Below are positions 43,288 to 52,867 of a stretch of 64,000 nucleotides of DNA, in pieces. Every line of letters begins with the position of its first letter. The stretch's first letter is position 1. The DNA lies in NCBI GenBank assembly GCA_001789205.1, contig MFYT01000015.1, positions 1-64,000 on the forward strand, given 5' to 3'. The notes beneath the pieces are model-generated. The model was not told the origin of the DNA. It ran no database searches and saw only the letters and a list, made by a program, of their open reading frames with translations. The position numbers and the translations under genes are program-made. Source of the stretch: Candidatus Raymondbacteria bacterium RIFOXYA2_FULL_49_16. GTDB lineage: Bacteria > Fibrobacterota > OXYB2-FULL-49-7 > XYB2-FULL-49-35.

Positions 43288-45134
43288 AAAACCGGTCGCT
43301 CCGCACCAACATACTCTTCTCCTTTCTCGCGGTCATCGCCATTCTTGGCCTTTTCAAAGTTTTTATGGGTTACTATGTCATTAACCATTATGTCGTTGAA
43401 AGCGCCCAGACGCAGGTGAAAAACACCTTGTCCACGGCGCGTTCAGTGCTCAACGGCGAAATCGAGTCCATAGACCGGGCTTTTGCCCTTGTCTCTGTCG
43501 CGGGAAACATCGGCGAGATCAAGGAGATTATAGGTCTCGATTATCTGTATGTCACGGGCCAGGACAAGTTCGATTCAGTGCAAAGCGAGATTGTACGTGA
43601 GGCCATAAAGGGCAACGCGACTGGCGGACTGCGCATTATAGGCGAAGCGGAACTGATCTCCATGAATCATGCGCTTTTTGACCAATCGCGTATTACCCTC
43701 AAAAAAACGCCCCGCGCCCGGCCCACCGCTGATACGATACTCACCCGCGCCATGGCCATCGAATACGCCAAGCCGTTTTTTAACAGCGCAGGACGGGTTG
43801 ATCATGTGCTCTACGGCGGCAGAATAATCAACCGGTATTTCGGCCTGGTCGACCGCATCCACGACATTGTTTACGAAGACAAGACCTACCAGTCCAAACC
43901 CCTTGGAACGGTCACCATTTTTCTCAACGACATCCGCATTGCCACCAATGTGCTTACGCGAGAAGGCGACCGGGCCGTGGGAACCCGTGTTTCCGAGGTC
44001 GTGTACCGCAACGTGGTTGAGCAGGGAAAAACCTGGATCGACCGCGCCTTTGTTGTCACTGACTGGTACCTCACTTCGTACGAACCCCTGCGCGATATCC
44101 GGGGCGCTATCATCGGCATGCTCTACGTGGGCGTACTTGAAAAACCGTACACTGATATGCGTCGGAACTATTTCTTTATTGTGCTGTGCATTATCGCAGG
44201 AGCAACGCTTCTCGCCACCATTCTTTCCATTATTCTTTCGCGCGCCGTGTCCAGGCCCCTTATTGACCTCGTCACGGCGACTGAACAGCTTTCGCAGGGA
44301 AAACTCGGGTGGCGCACCTCGGGCGCAACACGGGTGCGCGAGGTGACCCGGCTGCTGTCGGCCTTTGACACTATGGCGCAGCGCCTCAAGGAGCGCGACG
44401 ACTCTTTACACGTGACCAACGAAAAGCTCGAAACACTAAACAAGAGCTATCTTGACCTCATTGGCATGGTCGCCCACGAACTCAAAGGCATCCTCGCTTC
44501 CACGGTGCTTAACGCCTATTCGCTGCGCGACGGGTTTCTAGGCATGCTCAATTTCAAGCAGAAAAAGGCGCTCAATTCCATTGCGCGTAACCTCGACTAT
44601 TTCGATGCCACGGTGAAGAATTTTCTGAACTTAAGCCGGATTGAAAAGGCGGAACTTTCTCTTTTTCCCGCTGAAGTCAAATTGAAAAACGATATTATTG
44701 ACGCAGCGGTTGACGCCTTTGGACGGCAAGCGTACGATAAGGGCATGATCATCGATAACAGCGTTGATCCTGGCCTGGTCCTGACGGCCGACGCATCGCT
44801 GCTTCAGATAGTGGTCAACAACCTGGTGCTCAATGCGATAAAATACGGCATAAAGGACGGCCGCATCGCCATTTCCTCGCGCGATCTGGGCGGTATGGCC
44901 GAGGTGACCGTGTACAATGACGGCAGGCCCCTTACCGGCGACGACAAAGAACGGCTTTTCAAACGGTTTTCCCGGCTTGCCGCAACACCCGAGGGCCGCA
45001 AGGTGCATGGTACAGGTATTGGGCTTTTTATTACAAAGGAAATTGTCGAGAAACACGGCGGCGCCATTCGCGTGGAGGCTGGAGAAAAAGGAAATTCTTT
45101 TATTTTTACGGTAAAGAAGAACATACAGGCATAA
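43284..45134 (+). CDS. Sensor histidine kinase with Cache-like input domain
   Basis: A 616-residue membrane kinase. Membrane helix 1 spans residues 8-30; an extracytoplasmic region of about 250 residues resembles a single Cache domain (VLYGGRIINRYFGLVDRIHD; SYEPLRDIRGAIIGMLYVGV); helix 2 (FFIVLCIIAGATLLATILSI) is followed by HAMP. The H-box is IGMVAHELKGILAST with phospho-acceptor His398. N, G1 and G2 boxes are LQIVVNNLVLNAIKYG, VYNDGRPL and GTGIGLFITKEIVEKHGG. It overlaps rex by 4 bp. The only receiver in the operon is the stand-alone CheY-like protein at 55166, the likely partner. Confidence 0.9.
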   Translation: MKNRSLRTNILFSFLAVIAILGLFKVFMGYYVINHYVVESAQTQVKNTLSTARSVLNGEIESIDRAFALVSVAGNIGEIKEIIGLDYLYVTGQDKFDSVQSEIVREAIKGNATGGLRIIGEAELISMNHALFDQSRITLKKTPRARPTADTILTRAMAIEYAKPFFNSAGRVDHVLYGGRIINRYFGLVDRIHDIVYEDKTYQSKPLGTVTIFLNDIRIATNVLTREGDRAVGTRVSEVVYRNVVEQGKTWIDRAFVVTDWYLTSYEPLRDIRGAIIGMLYVGVLEKPYTDMRRNYFFIVLCIIAGATLLATILSIILSRAVSRPLIDLVTATEQLSQGKLGWRTSGATRVREVTRLLSAFDTMAQRLKERDDSLHVTNEKLETLNKSYLDLIGMVAHELKGILASTVLNAYSLRDGFLGMLNFKQKKALNSIARNLDYFDATVKNFLNLSRIEKAELSLFPAEVKLKNDIIDAAVDAFGRQAYDKGMIIDNSVDPGLVLTADASLLQIVVNNLVLNAIKYGIKDGRIAISSRDLGGMAEVTVYNDGRPLTGDDKERLFKRFSRLAATPEGRKVHGTGIGLFITKEIVEKHGGAIRVEAGEKGNSFIFTVKKNIQA

Positions 45135-45162
45135 TAATATACCATACAAAGGAGCGAAAGAC

Positions 45163-45711
45163 ATGAGCGACGTCAAGACCTGCGCATGCTGCGGGGAAGT
45201 GTCAGAGGAGCAGTTGCTGCTGCAACTCGACGATGTCCTTGCGCAAAACCGTTCAAAAGAAGGGGCGCTTATTCCGGTGTTGCAGATAGCCCAGACCATG
45301 TTTGGCTACCTGCCAAAAGCCGCACTGAAAAAGATCGCGCTCACGCTGGGCAAACCCTATAGCGAGGTGGCCGGTGTTGTGGGTTTTTATTCATTTTTTT
45401 CAACAATGCCGCGCGGCAAGCACCTGGTCCGCGTTTGCCTGGGCACGGCCTGTTATGTGCGCGGCGGCAAACAGGTTCTGGAATCGTTCCGCAAGCACCT
45501 GGGCATTGACGTGGGACAAACGACCGAGGACCGCATGTTTTCACTTGAAGTGGCGCGTTGTTTTGGCGCCTGCGGCCTTGCACCCGCTGTCATGATCGAC
45601 GATGACATACACCAGCGGGTAAAGGCCGCGCGTGTGGGAGAAATTATTGACCAGTACCGCAAGGAAAAGAAACCGGCAAAGGTGAAGACCCAGAAGAAAG
45701 GGGGCAAATAA
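45163..45711 (+). CDS. NuoE/HydC-like [2Fe-2S] subunit
   Basis: A 182-residue thioredoxin-like protein behind AAAGGAG. The helical N-terminal domain (LIPVLQIAQTMFGYLPKAAL, YSEVAGVVGFYSFFSTMP) precedes the four cluster Cys in CLGTACYVRGG and ARCFGACGLAP. It passes electrons between the FMN subunit and Fe-S clusters in NADH-linked hydrogenases. The N-terminus has an unusual CACCGE motif that might hold an additional metal, and the C-terminal 20 residues are Lys-rich. It overlaps the large NuoF-GltD gene by 1 bp. Confidence 0.92.
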   Translation: MSDVKTCACCGEVSEEQLLLQLDDVLAQNRSKEGALIPVLQIAQTMFGYLPKAALKKIALTLGKPYSEVAGVVGFYSFFSTMPRGKHLVRVCLGTACYVRGGKQVLESFRKHLGIDVGQTTEDRMFSLEVARCFGACGLAPAVMIDDDIHQRVKAARVGEIIDQYRKEKKPAKVKTQKKGGK

Positions 45712-48700
45712 TGGCCGCTGTAAAACGCATCGCATCAGCAGCTGAACTCTCAGCGCTGCACGAACGGGCCAGGGGAAGTGTTGCCCAGCGCACAACAGAA
45801 GGAGCAGTCCTGTCGGGGCCGATAAAACATTATGTTCTCGTATGTACCGGAGGCGGCTGTATTGCCTCGGGCGCGCTCGAATTTGAAAAAGAACTCAAAG
45901 AGCATGTTGCAAAGCTTGGTCTTGAAACTGAGGTCATGATTTTTAGGACCGGGTGCCTGGGTCCCTGCGCCGTGGGGCCGGTGGTTGTTGTGTATCCAGA
46001 GGCGGTATTCTATGAGAACCTGAAGCCCGAGGACGCGGCCGCTATCGCCAAGGAGCACCTGAAAAAAGGGAAGATCGTCGAACGGCTGGTGCACAAGAAA
46101 TCCGCGAGCATGGCGCCTGTGCCGTATTTCAAAGACATTGAATTTTTAAACAAACAGACCAAAATTGTGCTGCGCAACTGCGGAGTCATTGATCCCCTGT
46201 GCATCGACGATTACATTGCCCGGGACGGTTATCTGGCACTCGCAAAAGCGCTCACTGCCATGAAACCCGAGGACGTGATCGACGTGGTAAAGAAGAGCGG
46301 CCTGCGCGGCAGGGGCGGCGCTGGTTTTCCCACCTGGATGAAATGGAGCCTGACCCGCAAAGCAGCAGGCGACGTGAAATATGTCCTGTGCAATGGCGAC
46401 GAAGGCGACCCCGGCGCCTTCATGGACCGCAGCGTGCTTGAAGGCGACCCGCATAGCGTTATTGAGGCAATGGCCATTGGCGCCTATGCCGTGGGAGCAG
46501 CACAGGGTTTTGTGTATGTTCGTGCTGAATACCCGCTTGCAGTCGAACGCCTGGGAAAGGCGATAGATGCTGCGCGCGAATACGGGCTTCTGGGGAAAAA
46601 TATTCTTGGGACAGGGTTCTCGTTTGATCTTGAGATCCGCATGGGCTCGGGCGCGTTTGTGTGCGGTGAGGAGACCGCGCTCATGACCTCCATCGAAGGC
46701 AACCGCGGTGAACCAAGGCCGCGTCCTCCATTCCCGGCAAACAAGGGGCTGTGGGGCAGGCCAAGCGTTCTCAATAATGTGGAAACATACGCGGCCATAC
46801 CCGCAATCATGATGCGGGGCGCTGAATGGTACGCCTCATTTGGTACCGATAAAAGCAAAGGCACCAAGGTATTTGCCCTCGCAGGGGCCGTAAACAACAC
46901 CGGCCTTGTTGAAATTCCCATTGGGACGCCGCTGGGTGAGATTATCTACGATATTGGCGGCGGCATTCCGGACGGCAAAAAATTCAAGGCAGCTCAGATC
47001 GGCGGCCCTTCGGGCGGCTGCATACCGCGCCAGCATCTCAATGTGCCCGTGGACTACGAGTCGCTTGCCGAGCTTGGCGCCATCATGGGTTCGGGCGGCC
47101 TTATTGTCATGGACGAGGACACCTGCATGGTCGATGTTGCCCGTTATTTCCTTGATTTTGTGCAGGACGAATCGTGCGGCAAGTGCGTTCCGTGCCGCGT
47201 GGGCACCAAGCGTATGTTGGAAATCCTTGACCGCATCTGCGAGGGCAAGGGTGAAATGGCGGACATTGACCGGCTTATTTCGCTGGGCACGCAAATCAAA
47301 GACTCGGCCCTGTGCGGTCTTGGGCAAACTGCGCCAAACCCGGTATTATCAACGATCCGGCATTTCAGGGACGAATATGTGGCCCATATCCGGGATAAAA
47401 AATGCCCGGCGGGAATCTGCCCGGCATTAGTCACCGCGCCCTGTACCAACGCCTGCCCTGCGGGCGTCTATGTACCCGGGTTTGTGTCGCTTATTGGCGA
47501 GAAGCGGTATAGCGAGGCGTTGCGCCTGCACCGGGAACGAAACCCGCTCGCGGCTGTGTGCGCCGCAGTCTGCTTCCACCCGTGCGAGGGCAAGTGCCGC
47601 AGGGCAAAACTCGACACGCCGCTTTCTATTCGCGCAATCAAGCGTTTTATGGTTGAGCAGGAGAAAAAACCAGTGCTTCCCGAAGTGCGCACCAATCCTG
47701 AATTTGCAAAGCGCAAAATAGCGATTATTGGCGCAGGCCCCTCGGGCCTTTCGTGCGCCTATTTCCTCGCGCGCATGGGATACCGCCCTGTTATTTTTGA
47801 GGCGGAGAAAGAGGCGGGAGGCATGCTGGTGCAGACCATTCCCGAGTACCGGCTTCCACGCGACATATTGGCCAAAGAGGTGCGCATGATCCAGGGTATG
47901 GGCGTGCGTATTGAGACCGGATCGCGTCTTGGAAAGGACTTTACGCTCAAGGAACTGCGGAACAAGGGGTTTGAGGCTGTCTTTGTTGGCGTGGGTGCGC
48001 CCGCAGGGTCACAACTCGGCATACCGGGCGACAATGTTGCGGGTGTTGTTGACGCGCTCAAATTCTTACGCGAATACAATCTTACAGGCACAGCCAAGGT
48101 GGGAACGCGGGTCGCGGTCATTGGCGGCGGCAACGCGGCAATTGATGTTGCGCGCACTGCCGTGCGCCTGGGCGCTGAGACAGTCACCATTCTCTATCGC
48201 CGCACGCGTGAGGAGATGCCCGCATATCAGGAGGAGATCAACGAGGCCTTGCACGAAGGTGTGCGCATTGAGCTTCTTGCTGCGCCGCGCGAGATTGTGG
48301 TAAAGGATGGAAAGGCCGTTGGTGTGCGCTGTACCCACATGGAGCTGGGACCATTCGACGCCAGCGGCAGGCGAAGGCCGCAGGAAAAGGCCGGCGAGGA
48401 ATTTGTCGTTGAAGCTGACATGGTAGTGCCTGCAATTGGTCAGTCGCTCAACGCAAAGGAGATGCTCGCAGACGCGGATGCGACTCTGACAAAGAACGGC
48501 TTTGTGGCAGCGGACCCGGTCACGGGCGCCACATCGGTTGACTGGCTCTTTGCCGGCGGCGACGCGGTCACTGGTCCAGCCTCGGTCATCGAGGCCATTG
48601 GCGCGGGCGAGCGCGCTGCGGTTGGCATGGACCGTTTGCTCACCGGGGAAGACCATTCGTTCTGGCGCGGGCCGCAGACGGTTGATACCAAATTTGATCC

Positions 48701-48869
48701 GGCGGCAGACCCGGTCATGTATGCGCGGGCAGAGGTCAAGCTCATACCAGTGAACAGGCGGCGCGACAATTTCGACGAGATCGAGTGCGTGTTGAGCGAG
48801 CAGGCAGCGGTACGCGAGGCAAAACGGTGCCTGCGCTGCGACTTTCGTGAGGAATGCGCAGCCGTTTAA
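45711..48869 (+). CDS. NuoF/HydB fused to GltD/NfnB-like FAD-NADPH domain
   Basis: A 1052-residue flavoprotein. Residues 40-120: thioredoxin-like [2Fe-2S] domain (Cys45, Cys50, Cys82, Cys86). Residues 140-470: NuoF FMN/NADH domain (GLRGRGGAGFPTWMKW; GDEGDPGAFMDRSVLEGDPH) and SLBB. Cys489, Cys492 and Cys495 plus a later Cys in ALCGLGQ: the NuoF [4Fe-4S]. From about 565: the GltD/NfnB type, with two N-terminal Cys clusters (CTNACPAG, CFHPCEGKC), the FAD motif AIIGAGPSG (671-679), the NADP motif VIGGGNAAIDVA (803-814), and the FAD C-terminal VDWLFAGGDAVTGPASV. The C-terminal CLRCDF recalls GltD ends. Replacing the usual C-terminal ferredoxin domain with this module suggests a hydrogenase with both NADH and NADPH sites, analogous to NuoF/NfnB-containing bifurcating complexes. 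Confidence 0.9.
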   Translation: MAAVKRIASAAELSALHERARGSVAQRTTEGAVLSGPIKHYVLVCTGGGCIASGALEFEKELKEHVAKLGLETEVMIFRTGCLGPCAVGPVVVVYPEAVFYENLKPEDAAAIAKEHLKKGKIVERLVHKKSASMAPVPYFKDIEFLNKQTKIVLRNCGVIDPLCIDDYIARDGYLALAKALTAMKPEDVIDVVKKSGLRGRGGAGFPTWMKWSLTRKAAGDVKYVLCNGDEGDPGAFMDRSVLEGDPHSVIEAMAIGAYAVGAAQGFVYVRAEYPLAVERLGKAIDAAREYGLLGKNILGTGFSFDLEIRMGSGAFVCGEETALMTSIEGNRGEPRPRPPFPANKGLWGRPSVLNNVETYAAIPAIMMRGAEWYASFGTDKSKGTKVFALAGAVNNTGLVEIPIGTPLGEIIYDIGGGIPDGKKFKAAQIGGPSGGCIPRQHLNVPVDYESLAELGAIMGSGGLIVMDEDTCMVDVARYFLDFVQDESCGKCVPCRVGTKRMLEILDRICEGKGEMADIDRLISLGTQIKDSALCGLGQTAPNPVLSTIRHFRDEYVAHIRDKKCPAGICPALVTAPCTNACPAGVYVPGFVSLIGEKRYSEALRLHRERNPLAAVCAAVCFHPCEGKCRRAKLDTPLSIRAIKRFMVEQEKKPVLPEVRTNPEFAKRKIAIIGAGPSGLSCAYFLARMGYRPVIFEAEKEAGGMLVQTIPEYRLPRDILAKEVRMIQGMGVRIETGSRLGKDFTLKELRNKGFEAVFVGVGAPAGSQLGIPGDNVAGVVDALKFLREYNLTGTAKVGTRVAVIGGGNAAIDVARTAVRLGAETVTILYRRTREEMPAYQEEINEALHEGVRIELLAAPREIVVKDGKAVGVRCTHMELGPFDASGRRRPQEKAGEEFVVEADMVVPAIGQSLNAKEMLADADATLTKNGFVAADPVTGATSVDWLFAGGDAVTGPASVIEAIGAGERAAVGMDRLLTGEDHSFWRGPQTVDTKFDPAADPVMYARAEVKLIPVNRRRDNFDEIECVLSEQAAVREAKRCLRCDFREECAAV

Positions 48870-48894
48870 GGCGGCGCACAACAAGGAGACACAC

Positions 48895-50661
48895 ATGAAA
48901 CTGACGATAAACGCGATTTCAGTAGAGGTCCCCGAGGGGACCACCATTCTCGCCGCAGCCGCACAGGCGGGTATTAAAATACCCACGCTCTGCCATCTTG
49001 AGGGCGTGCAGTCAATAGGCGCATGCCGGGTCTGTCTGGTCGAGGTCGAAGGAGCAAAGACACTGGTGGCCTCGTGCGTCATGCCTGTTATGGAAGGCAT
49101 GAAGGTATATACCAACACCAAACGCGTGCGCGAAGCGCGGCGCATGGTTGTGGAGATGCTTCTTTCAGAACATGACGGCAACTGCCAGACCTGCAACCGC
49201 AACAACGACTGCGAGCTGCAGTCCGTGGCATTCGATCTGGGCATCACGGATATAACCTACCAGGGAGTCAAGGGACGTAACGAGGTTGACGCGAGCACAC
49301 CAGCTCTGGTGCGCGACAACGGCAAGTGCATCAAATGCCGCAGGTGCGTTACTGTCTGCACGCAGGTGCAGGCCGTGGGCGCGCTCTTTCCGCAGTTCCG
49401 CGGTTTCAAGACCGTGATTGGTCCGGCCTTTAACAGCGACCTTGCCGATGTGTCGTGCGTGCAGTGCGGCCAGTGCGCTGCCGTGTGCCCTGTGGGCGCC
49501 ATTGTCGAAAACAGCCACATTGAACGCGTGTGGGCGGCAATCGAGCATCCGTCCAAAACAGTGGTGGTGCAAACCGCGCCTGCTGTGCGCGCAGCTCTGG
49601 GAGAATGCTTTGGCAATCCTCCCGGCACCCTGGTCACGGGAAAAATGGTGGCCGCACTGCGGCGCATGGGGTTTGATGTTATTTTTGACACGAATTTTAC
49701 CGCAGACCTTACCATCATCGAAGAGGGTATGGAACTGCTTAAGAGGCTCACCACCGCGGTGCGTGATAAACAACCTGTTGCCCTGCCCCAGTTCACCTCC
49801 TGCTCCCCGGGCTGGATTAAGTTTGCTGAGACCTATTATCCCGAGTTTATTCCCAACCTTTCGACCTGCAAGTCGCCGCAGCAGATGTTTGGCGCCATTG
49901 CAAAAACCTACTGGGCGAAAAAGGCGGGAAAAGACCCCAAGAACGTGTATGTGGTGTCGATTATGCCCTGTGTGGCCAAGAAGTTCGAGGCGCAGCGGCC
50001 TGAGATGGACGATTCCGGGTTTGTTGACATTGACGCAGTGCTTACCACGCGCGAACTTGGGCGCATGATCCGCCAGGCGGGCATTGATTTCAATGCTTTG
50101 CCCGATGAGGATTATGACCGCATTCTTGGCACATCCACTGGCGCTGCTGATATTTTCGCCAACACCGGCGGCGTCATGGAGGCTGCGCTCCGGACCGCGT
50201 ACGAGGTGATCACCGGCCGCAATCTGCCCTTTGAGGAGCTGCATGTGACGCCCCTTGCCGGTCTGGAGGGAATTAAAAAGGCGGCGATGACCATTACCGG
50301 GACCCTTCCCGAATATTCGTTCCTTGAGGGGGTTGTGCTCAAAGTGGCCGTGGTGCATGCGCTCGGCAATGCCAAGCGTATTATTGAGGAGATTAAAAAC
50401 GGCGAGATTTATCATTTTGTCGAGGTCATGACCTGTCCGGGCGGTTGCATTGGCGGCGGCGGCCAGCCACGCCTTACGGACAACGAGAAACGGAAGAAAC
50501 GTATTGAGGCCATATACAAGGAAGATGAAGGGAAAAAGCTGCGCAAATCGCACGATAATCCCAAGATAAAGCAGATATATGGCGAATTTCTCAATATGCC
50601 CCTGGGTAAAACGTCGCATCATTTATTGCACACCGAGTATATTAAACGGGAGCGCGTGTAA
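48895..50661 (+). CDS. hydA: [FeFe] hydrogenase catalytic subunit 1
   Basis: A 588-residue enzyme; ATG 48895 after AAGGAG. N-terminal [2Fe-2S] (CHLEGVQSIGACRVCLVEVE), His-Cys [4Fe-4S] (HDGNCQTCNRNNDCELQ), two ferredoxin [4Fe-4S] (CIKCRRCVTVC; CVQCGQCAAVCP), then the H-domain: L1 TSCSPGW (301-307), L2 MPCVAKK (357-363), L3 TCPGGCIGGGG (513-523). The L1 second Cys of the common TSCCP motif, the usual proton-relay Cys, is Ser304 here. The C-terminus MPLGKTSHHLLHTEY is normal. It should reduce protons or oxidise H2 using ferredoxin and NAD(P)H from the adjacent flavoprotein. HydE, HydF and HydG maturases are not in the window. Confidence 0.95.
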   Translation: MKLTINAISVEVPEGTTILAAAAQAGIKIPTLCHLEGVQSIGACRVCLVEVEGAKTLVASCVMPVMEGMKVYTNTKRVREARRMVVEMLLSEHDGNCQTCNRNNDCELQSVAFDLGITDITYQGVKGRNEVDASTPALVRDNGKCIKCRRCVTVCTQVQAVGALFPQFRGFKTVIGPAFNSDLADVSCVQCGQCAAVCPVGAIVENSHIERVWAAIEHPSKTVVVQTAPAVRAALGECFGNPPGTLVTGKMVAALRRMGFDVIFDTNFTADLTIIEEGMELLKRLTTAVRDKQPVALPQFTSCSPGWIKFAETYYPEFIPNLSTCKSPQQMFGAIAKTYWAKKAGKDPKNVYVVSIMPCVAKKFEAQRPEMDDSGFVDIDAVLTTRELGRMIRQAGIDFNALPDEDYDRILGTSTGAADIFANTGGVMEAALRTAYEVITGRNLPFEELHVTPLAGLEGIKKAAMTITGTLPEYSFLEGVVLKVAVVHALGNAKRIIEEIKNGEIYHFVEVMTCPGGCIGGGGQPRLTDNEKRKKRIEAIYKEDEGKKLRKSHDNPKIKQIYGEFLNMPLGKTSHHLLHTEYIKRERV

Positions 50662-50684
50662 CAGCGCGCGTACCAAGGAGGCGT

Positions 50685-51038
50685 ATGGCCACACCGCTCG
50701 AACTCATCAAGAAAAAGCGTGCAGAGGCGATCAACCGCGTGATCAGCAAGGGATATCTTTCGACCAAGCGGGTCTATGTGGGCATGGCGACCTGCGAGAT
50801 AGCGGCCGGGTCCAAGGAGGCATGGGATGTCTTCAAGACGGCGATTGAGCAAGGGCTCACTAACGTGTATCTGTCCCAGAAGGGATGTGTTGGCCGCTGC
50901 AACCTTGAGCCCACGGTTGAGGTGATCGAAAACGACAGAATGCCGGTCAAATACGGCAAGGTGACTGCCAAGCGCGCGCAGGAAATTGTGGAGCGCCATT
51001 TGAAAAAAGGCGAAATTATTACGGAATGGACCATTTAG
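50685..51038 (+). CDS. Thioredoxin-like [2Fe-2S] protein, one ligand lost
   Basis: A 117-residue protein with AGGAGG upstream. It matches the thioredoxin-like domain that is fused to the N-terminus of other HydB/NuoF proteins: KRVYVGMATCEIAAGSKEAW, YLSQKGCVGRCNLEPTVEVI. By alignment with the equivalent domain of the 45711 protein (Cys45-x4-Cys50), the first Cys is Gly here, leaving three of four ligands. It may bind its cluster with another residue or serve structurally. It lies between the first HydA and the second HydB and overlaps the unused upstream start of the latter. Confidence 0.82.
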   Translation: MATPLELIKKKRAEAINRVISKGYLSTKRVYVGMATCEIAAGSKEAWDVFKTAIEQGLTNVYLSQKGCVGRCNLEPTVEVIENDRMPVKYGKVTAKRAQEIVERHLKKGEIITEWTI

Positions 51039-51052
51039 CAAAAGGTGAACGC

Positions 51053-52858
51053 ATGGCGGAGAACACCACAGGATACCGTTACTATCTCACCCTTTGCGAC
51101 GGGCCAACGTGCATGCAGAAGGCGTCGCGCACTATGCGCGAGACCCTAGAGAGGGAGCTGGCCCGGCTGCATCTTTCCGACAAGGTCCGGATACTCGTGT
51201 CCGGGTGCCTGGGCATGTGCCAGAAGGGGCCAATCCTTATTGTCAATCCCGGATATGCGATGTATGGCAGATTGACCGAGGAGGCAGTCGTCAGAATCGT
51301 TGAGGAGCACCTCTTCAATAACCGGCCGGTCTTGGATTTTATCATTGACGAGGATCACCTGTTCAACAAGTTCTACCGGGTCTTTGGCGATGTCAATTTT
51401 TTCGGCAAGCAAATGCGTATTGCCCTGCGCAACTGCGGAGTCATAGACCCCGAAAGCATCGACGATTACCTGTGCGTGCGAGGCTACGAAGCGCTTGCCA
51501 AGGTGCTTTCAGTCATGACGCCCTGGGAGGTCATTGCCGAGATGAAGAAGTCGGGACTGCGTGGCAGAGGCGGGGCCGGTTTTGCCACTGGCGTGAAGTG
51601 GGAGTTGACCGCGCGCGAGAAGAGCGATGTGAAGTATGTTATCTGCAACGCTGACGAGGGCGATCCAGGCGCGTTTATGGATCGCAGCGCCATTGAGGGC
51701 GACCCCCACACGGTCATTGAAGGCATTATTATCGGCGGATACGCGGTGGGTGCGCGAAACGGCATCATCTACATCCGTGCCGAATATCCTCTTGCCATCA
51801 AACGCCTCGAACGCGCCATTGCCGCTGCGCGTGCGGCCGGCCTTTTAGGACAGAATATTCTGGGTACGGCCTTTTCTTTTGACATTGAAATCCGCCTTGG
51901 CGCGGGCGCCTTTGTCTGCGGTGAAGAGACCGCGCTTATGCATTCCATCGAAGGCCACCGCGGCATGCCCCGGCCCCGGCCGCCCTATCCTTCGGCCTCG
52001 GGCCTTTTTGGCAAGCCCACGCTCATCAACAATGTGGAAACCTGGGCCAATGTCCCTGTCATTATCCTCGATGGAGCCGACTGGTTTGCCACGCTGGGCA
52101 CCAAAACCAGCAAAGGAACAAAGGTCTTCGCGCTTGCAGGCAGGGTCAACAACACGGGTCTTATCGAGGTGCCCATGGGCACCACCATCCGCCAAATCGT
52201 CTTTGACATAGGCGGCGGGGTTCCCGACGGCCGCAGGTTCAAGGCGGTCCAGATCGGCGGCCCCTCGGGCGGCTGTTTGCCCGAACAGTACCTTGATACG
52301 CAGATCGACTACGAGTCCCTTACCCAGGCGGGCGCCTTTATGGGATCAGGAGGCATGATCGTCATGGACGAGACCAGCTGCATGGTCAATATCGCGCGTT
52401 ATTTTCTTGAGTTTACACAGGACGAATCGTGCGGCAAGTGCACGCCCTGCAGGGAAGGCACCAAACGCATGCTCGAAATACTTACCCGCATCACCGAGGG
52501 TTCGGGGACCGCCGAGGACATTGTGCGGCTCGAACGGCTGGGCGCGCTTATAAAAAGGGCGTCCCTGTGCGGCTTGGGCCAGTCGGCGCCCAACGCGGTG
52601 CTTTCAACCCTGCGCCATTTCCGGGAGGAGTACGAGGAACACATTCAGCACAAACGATGCCGTGCGGGCGTGTGCCAGGCCATGCTCAGCTATGCCATCA
52701 CCGATGCCTGCACCGGGTGTGGCGCGTGCCGCAAGGCGTGCCCGGTGAACGCAATTTCAGGGACACAGAAAACGCTGCATGTCATTGACCAGAAAGCGTG
52801 CATCAAATGCAACAACTGTTTCGTCACCTGCAAGTTCGAGGCAATAACCAAATCGTAA
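51053..52858 (+). CDS. hydB: NuoF/HydB-type FMN subunit 2
   Basis: A 601-residue protein; ATG 51053 with AAAGGTG upstream is preferred to 51026. N-terminal thioredoxin-like [2Fe-2S] domain (CDGPTC, VSGCLGMCQKGP, all four Cys present), FMN/NADH domain (GLRGRGGAGFATGVKWEL, NADEGDPGAFMDRSAIEGDP), SLBB, [4Fe-4S] (SCGKCTPCREGTKRMLE), and a C-terminal two-cluster ferredoxin domain (CTGCGACRKACP starting at Cys553; CIKCNNCFVTCKF). This is the canonical HydB architecture of bifurcating NADH/ferredoxin hydrogenases, in contrast to the GltD fusion at 45711. It would take electrons from NADH to HydA. Confidence 0.94.
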   Translation: MAENTTGYRYYLTLCDGPTCMQKASRTMRETLERELARLHLSDKVRILVSGCLGMCQKGPILIVNPGYAMYGRLTEEAVVRIVEEHLFNNRPVLDFIIDEDHLFNKFYRVFGDVNFFGKQMRIALRNCGVIDPESIDDYLCVRGYEALAKVLSVMTPWEVIAEMKKSGLRGRGGAGFATGVKWELTAREKSDVKYVICNADEGDPGAFMDRSAIEGDPHTVIEGIIIGGYAVGARNGIIYIRAEYPLAIKRLERAIAAARAAGLLGQNILGTAFSFDIEIRLGAGAFVCGEETALMHSIEGHRGMPRPRPPYPSASGLFGKPTLINNVETWANVPVIILDGADWFATLGTKTSKGTKVFALAGRVNNTGLIEVPMGTTIRQIVFDIGGGVPDGRRFKAVQIGGPSGGCLPEQYLDTQIDYESLTQAGAFMGSGGMIVMDETSCMVNIARYFLEFTQDESCGKCTPCREGTKRMLEILTRITEGSGTAEDIVRLERLGALIKRASLCGLGQSAPNAVLSTLRHFREEYEEHIQHKRCRAGVCQAMLSYAITDACTGCGACRKACPVNAISGTQKTLHVIDQKACIKCNNCFVTCKFEAITKS

Positions 52859-52867
52859 CGAGGTACA

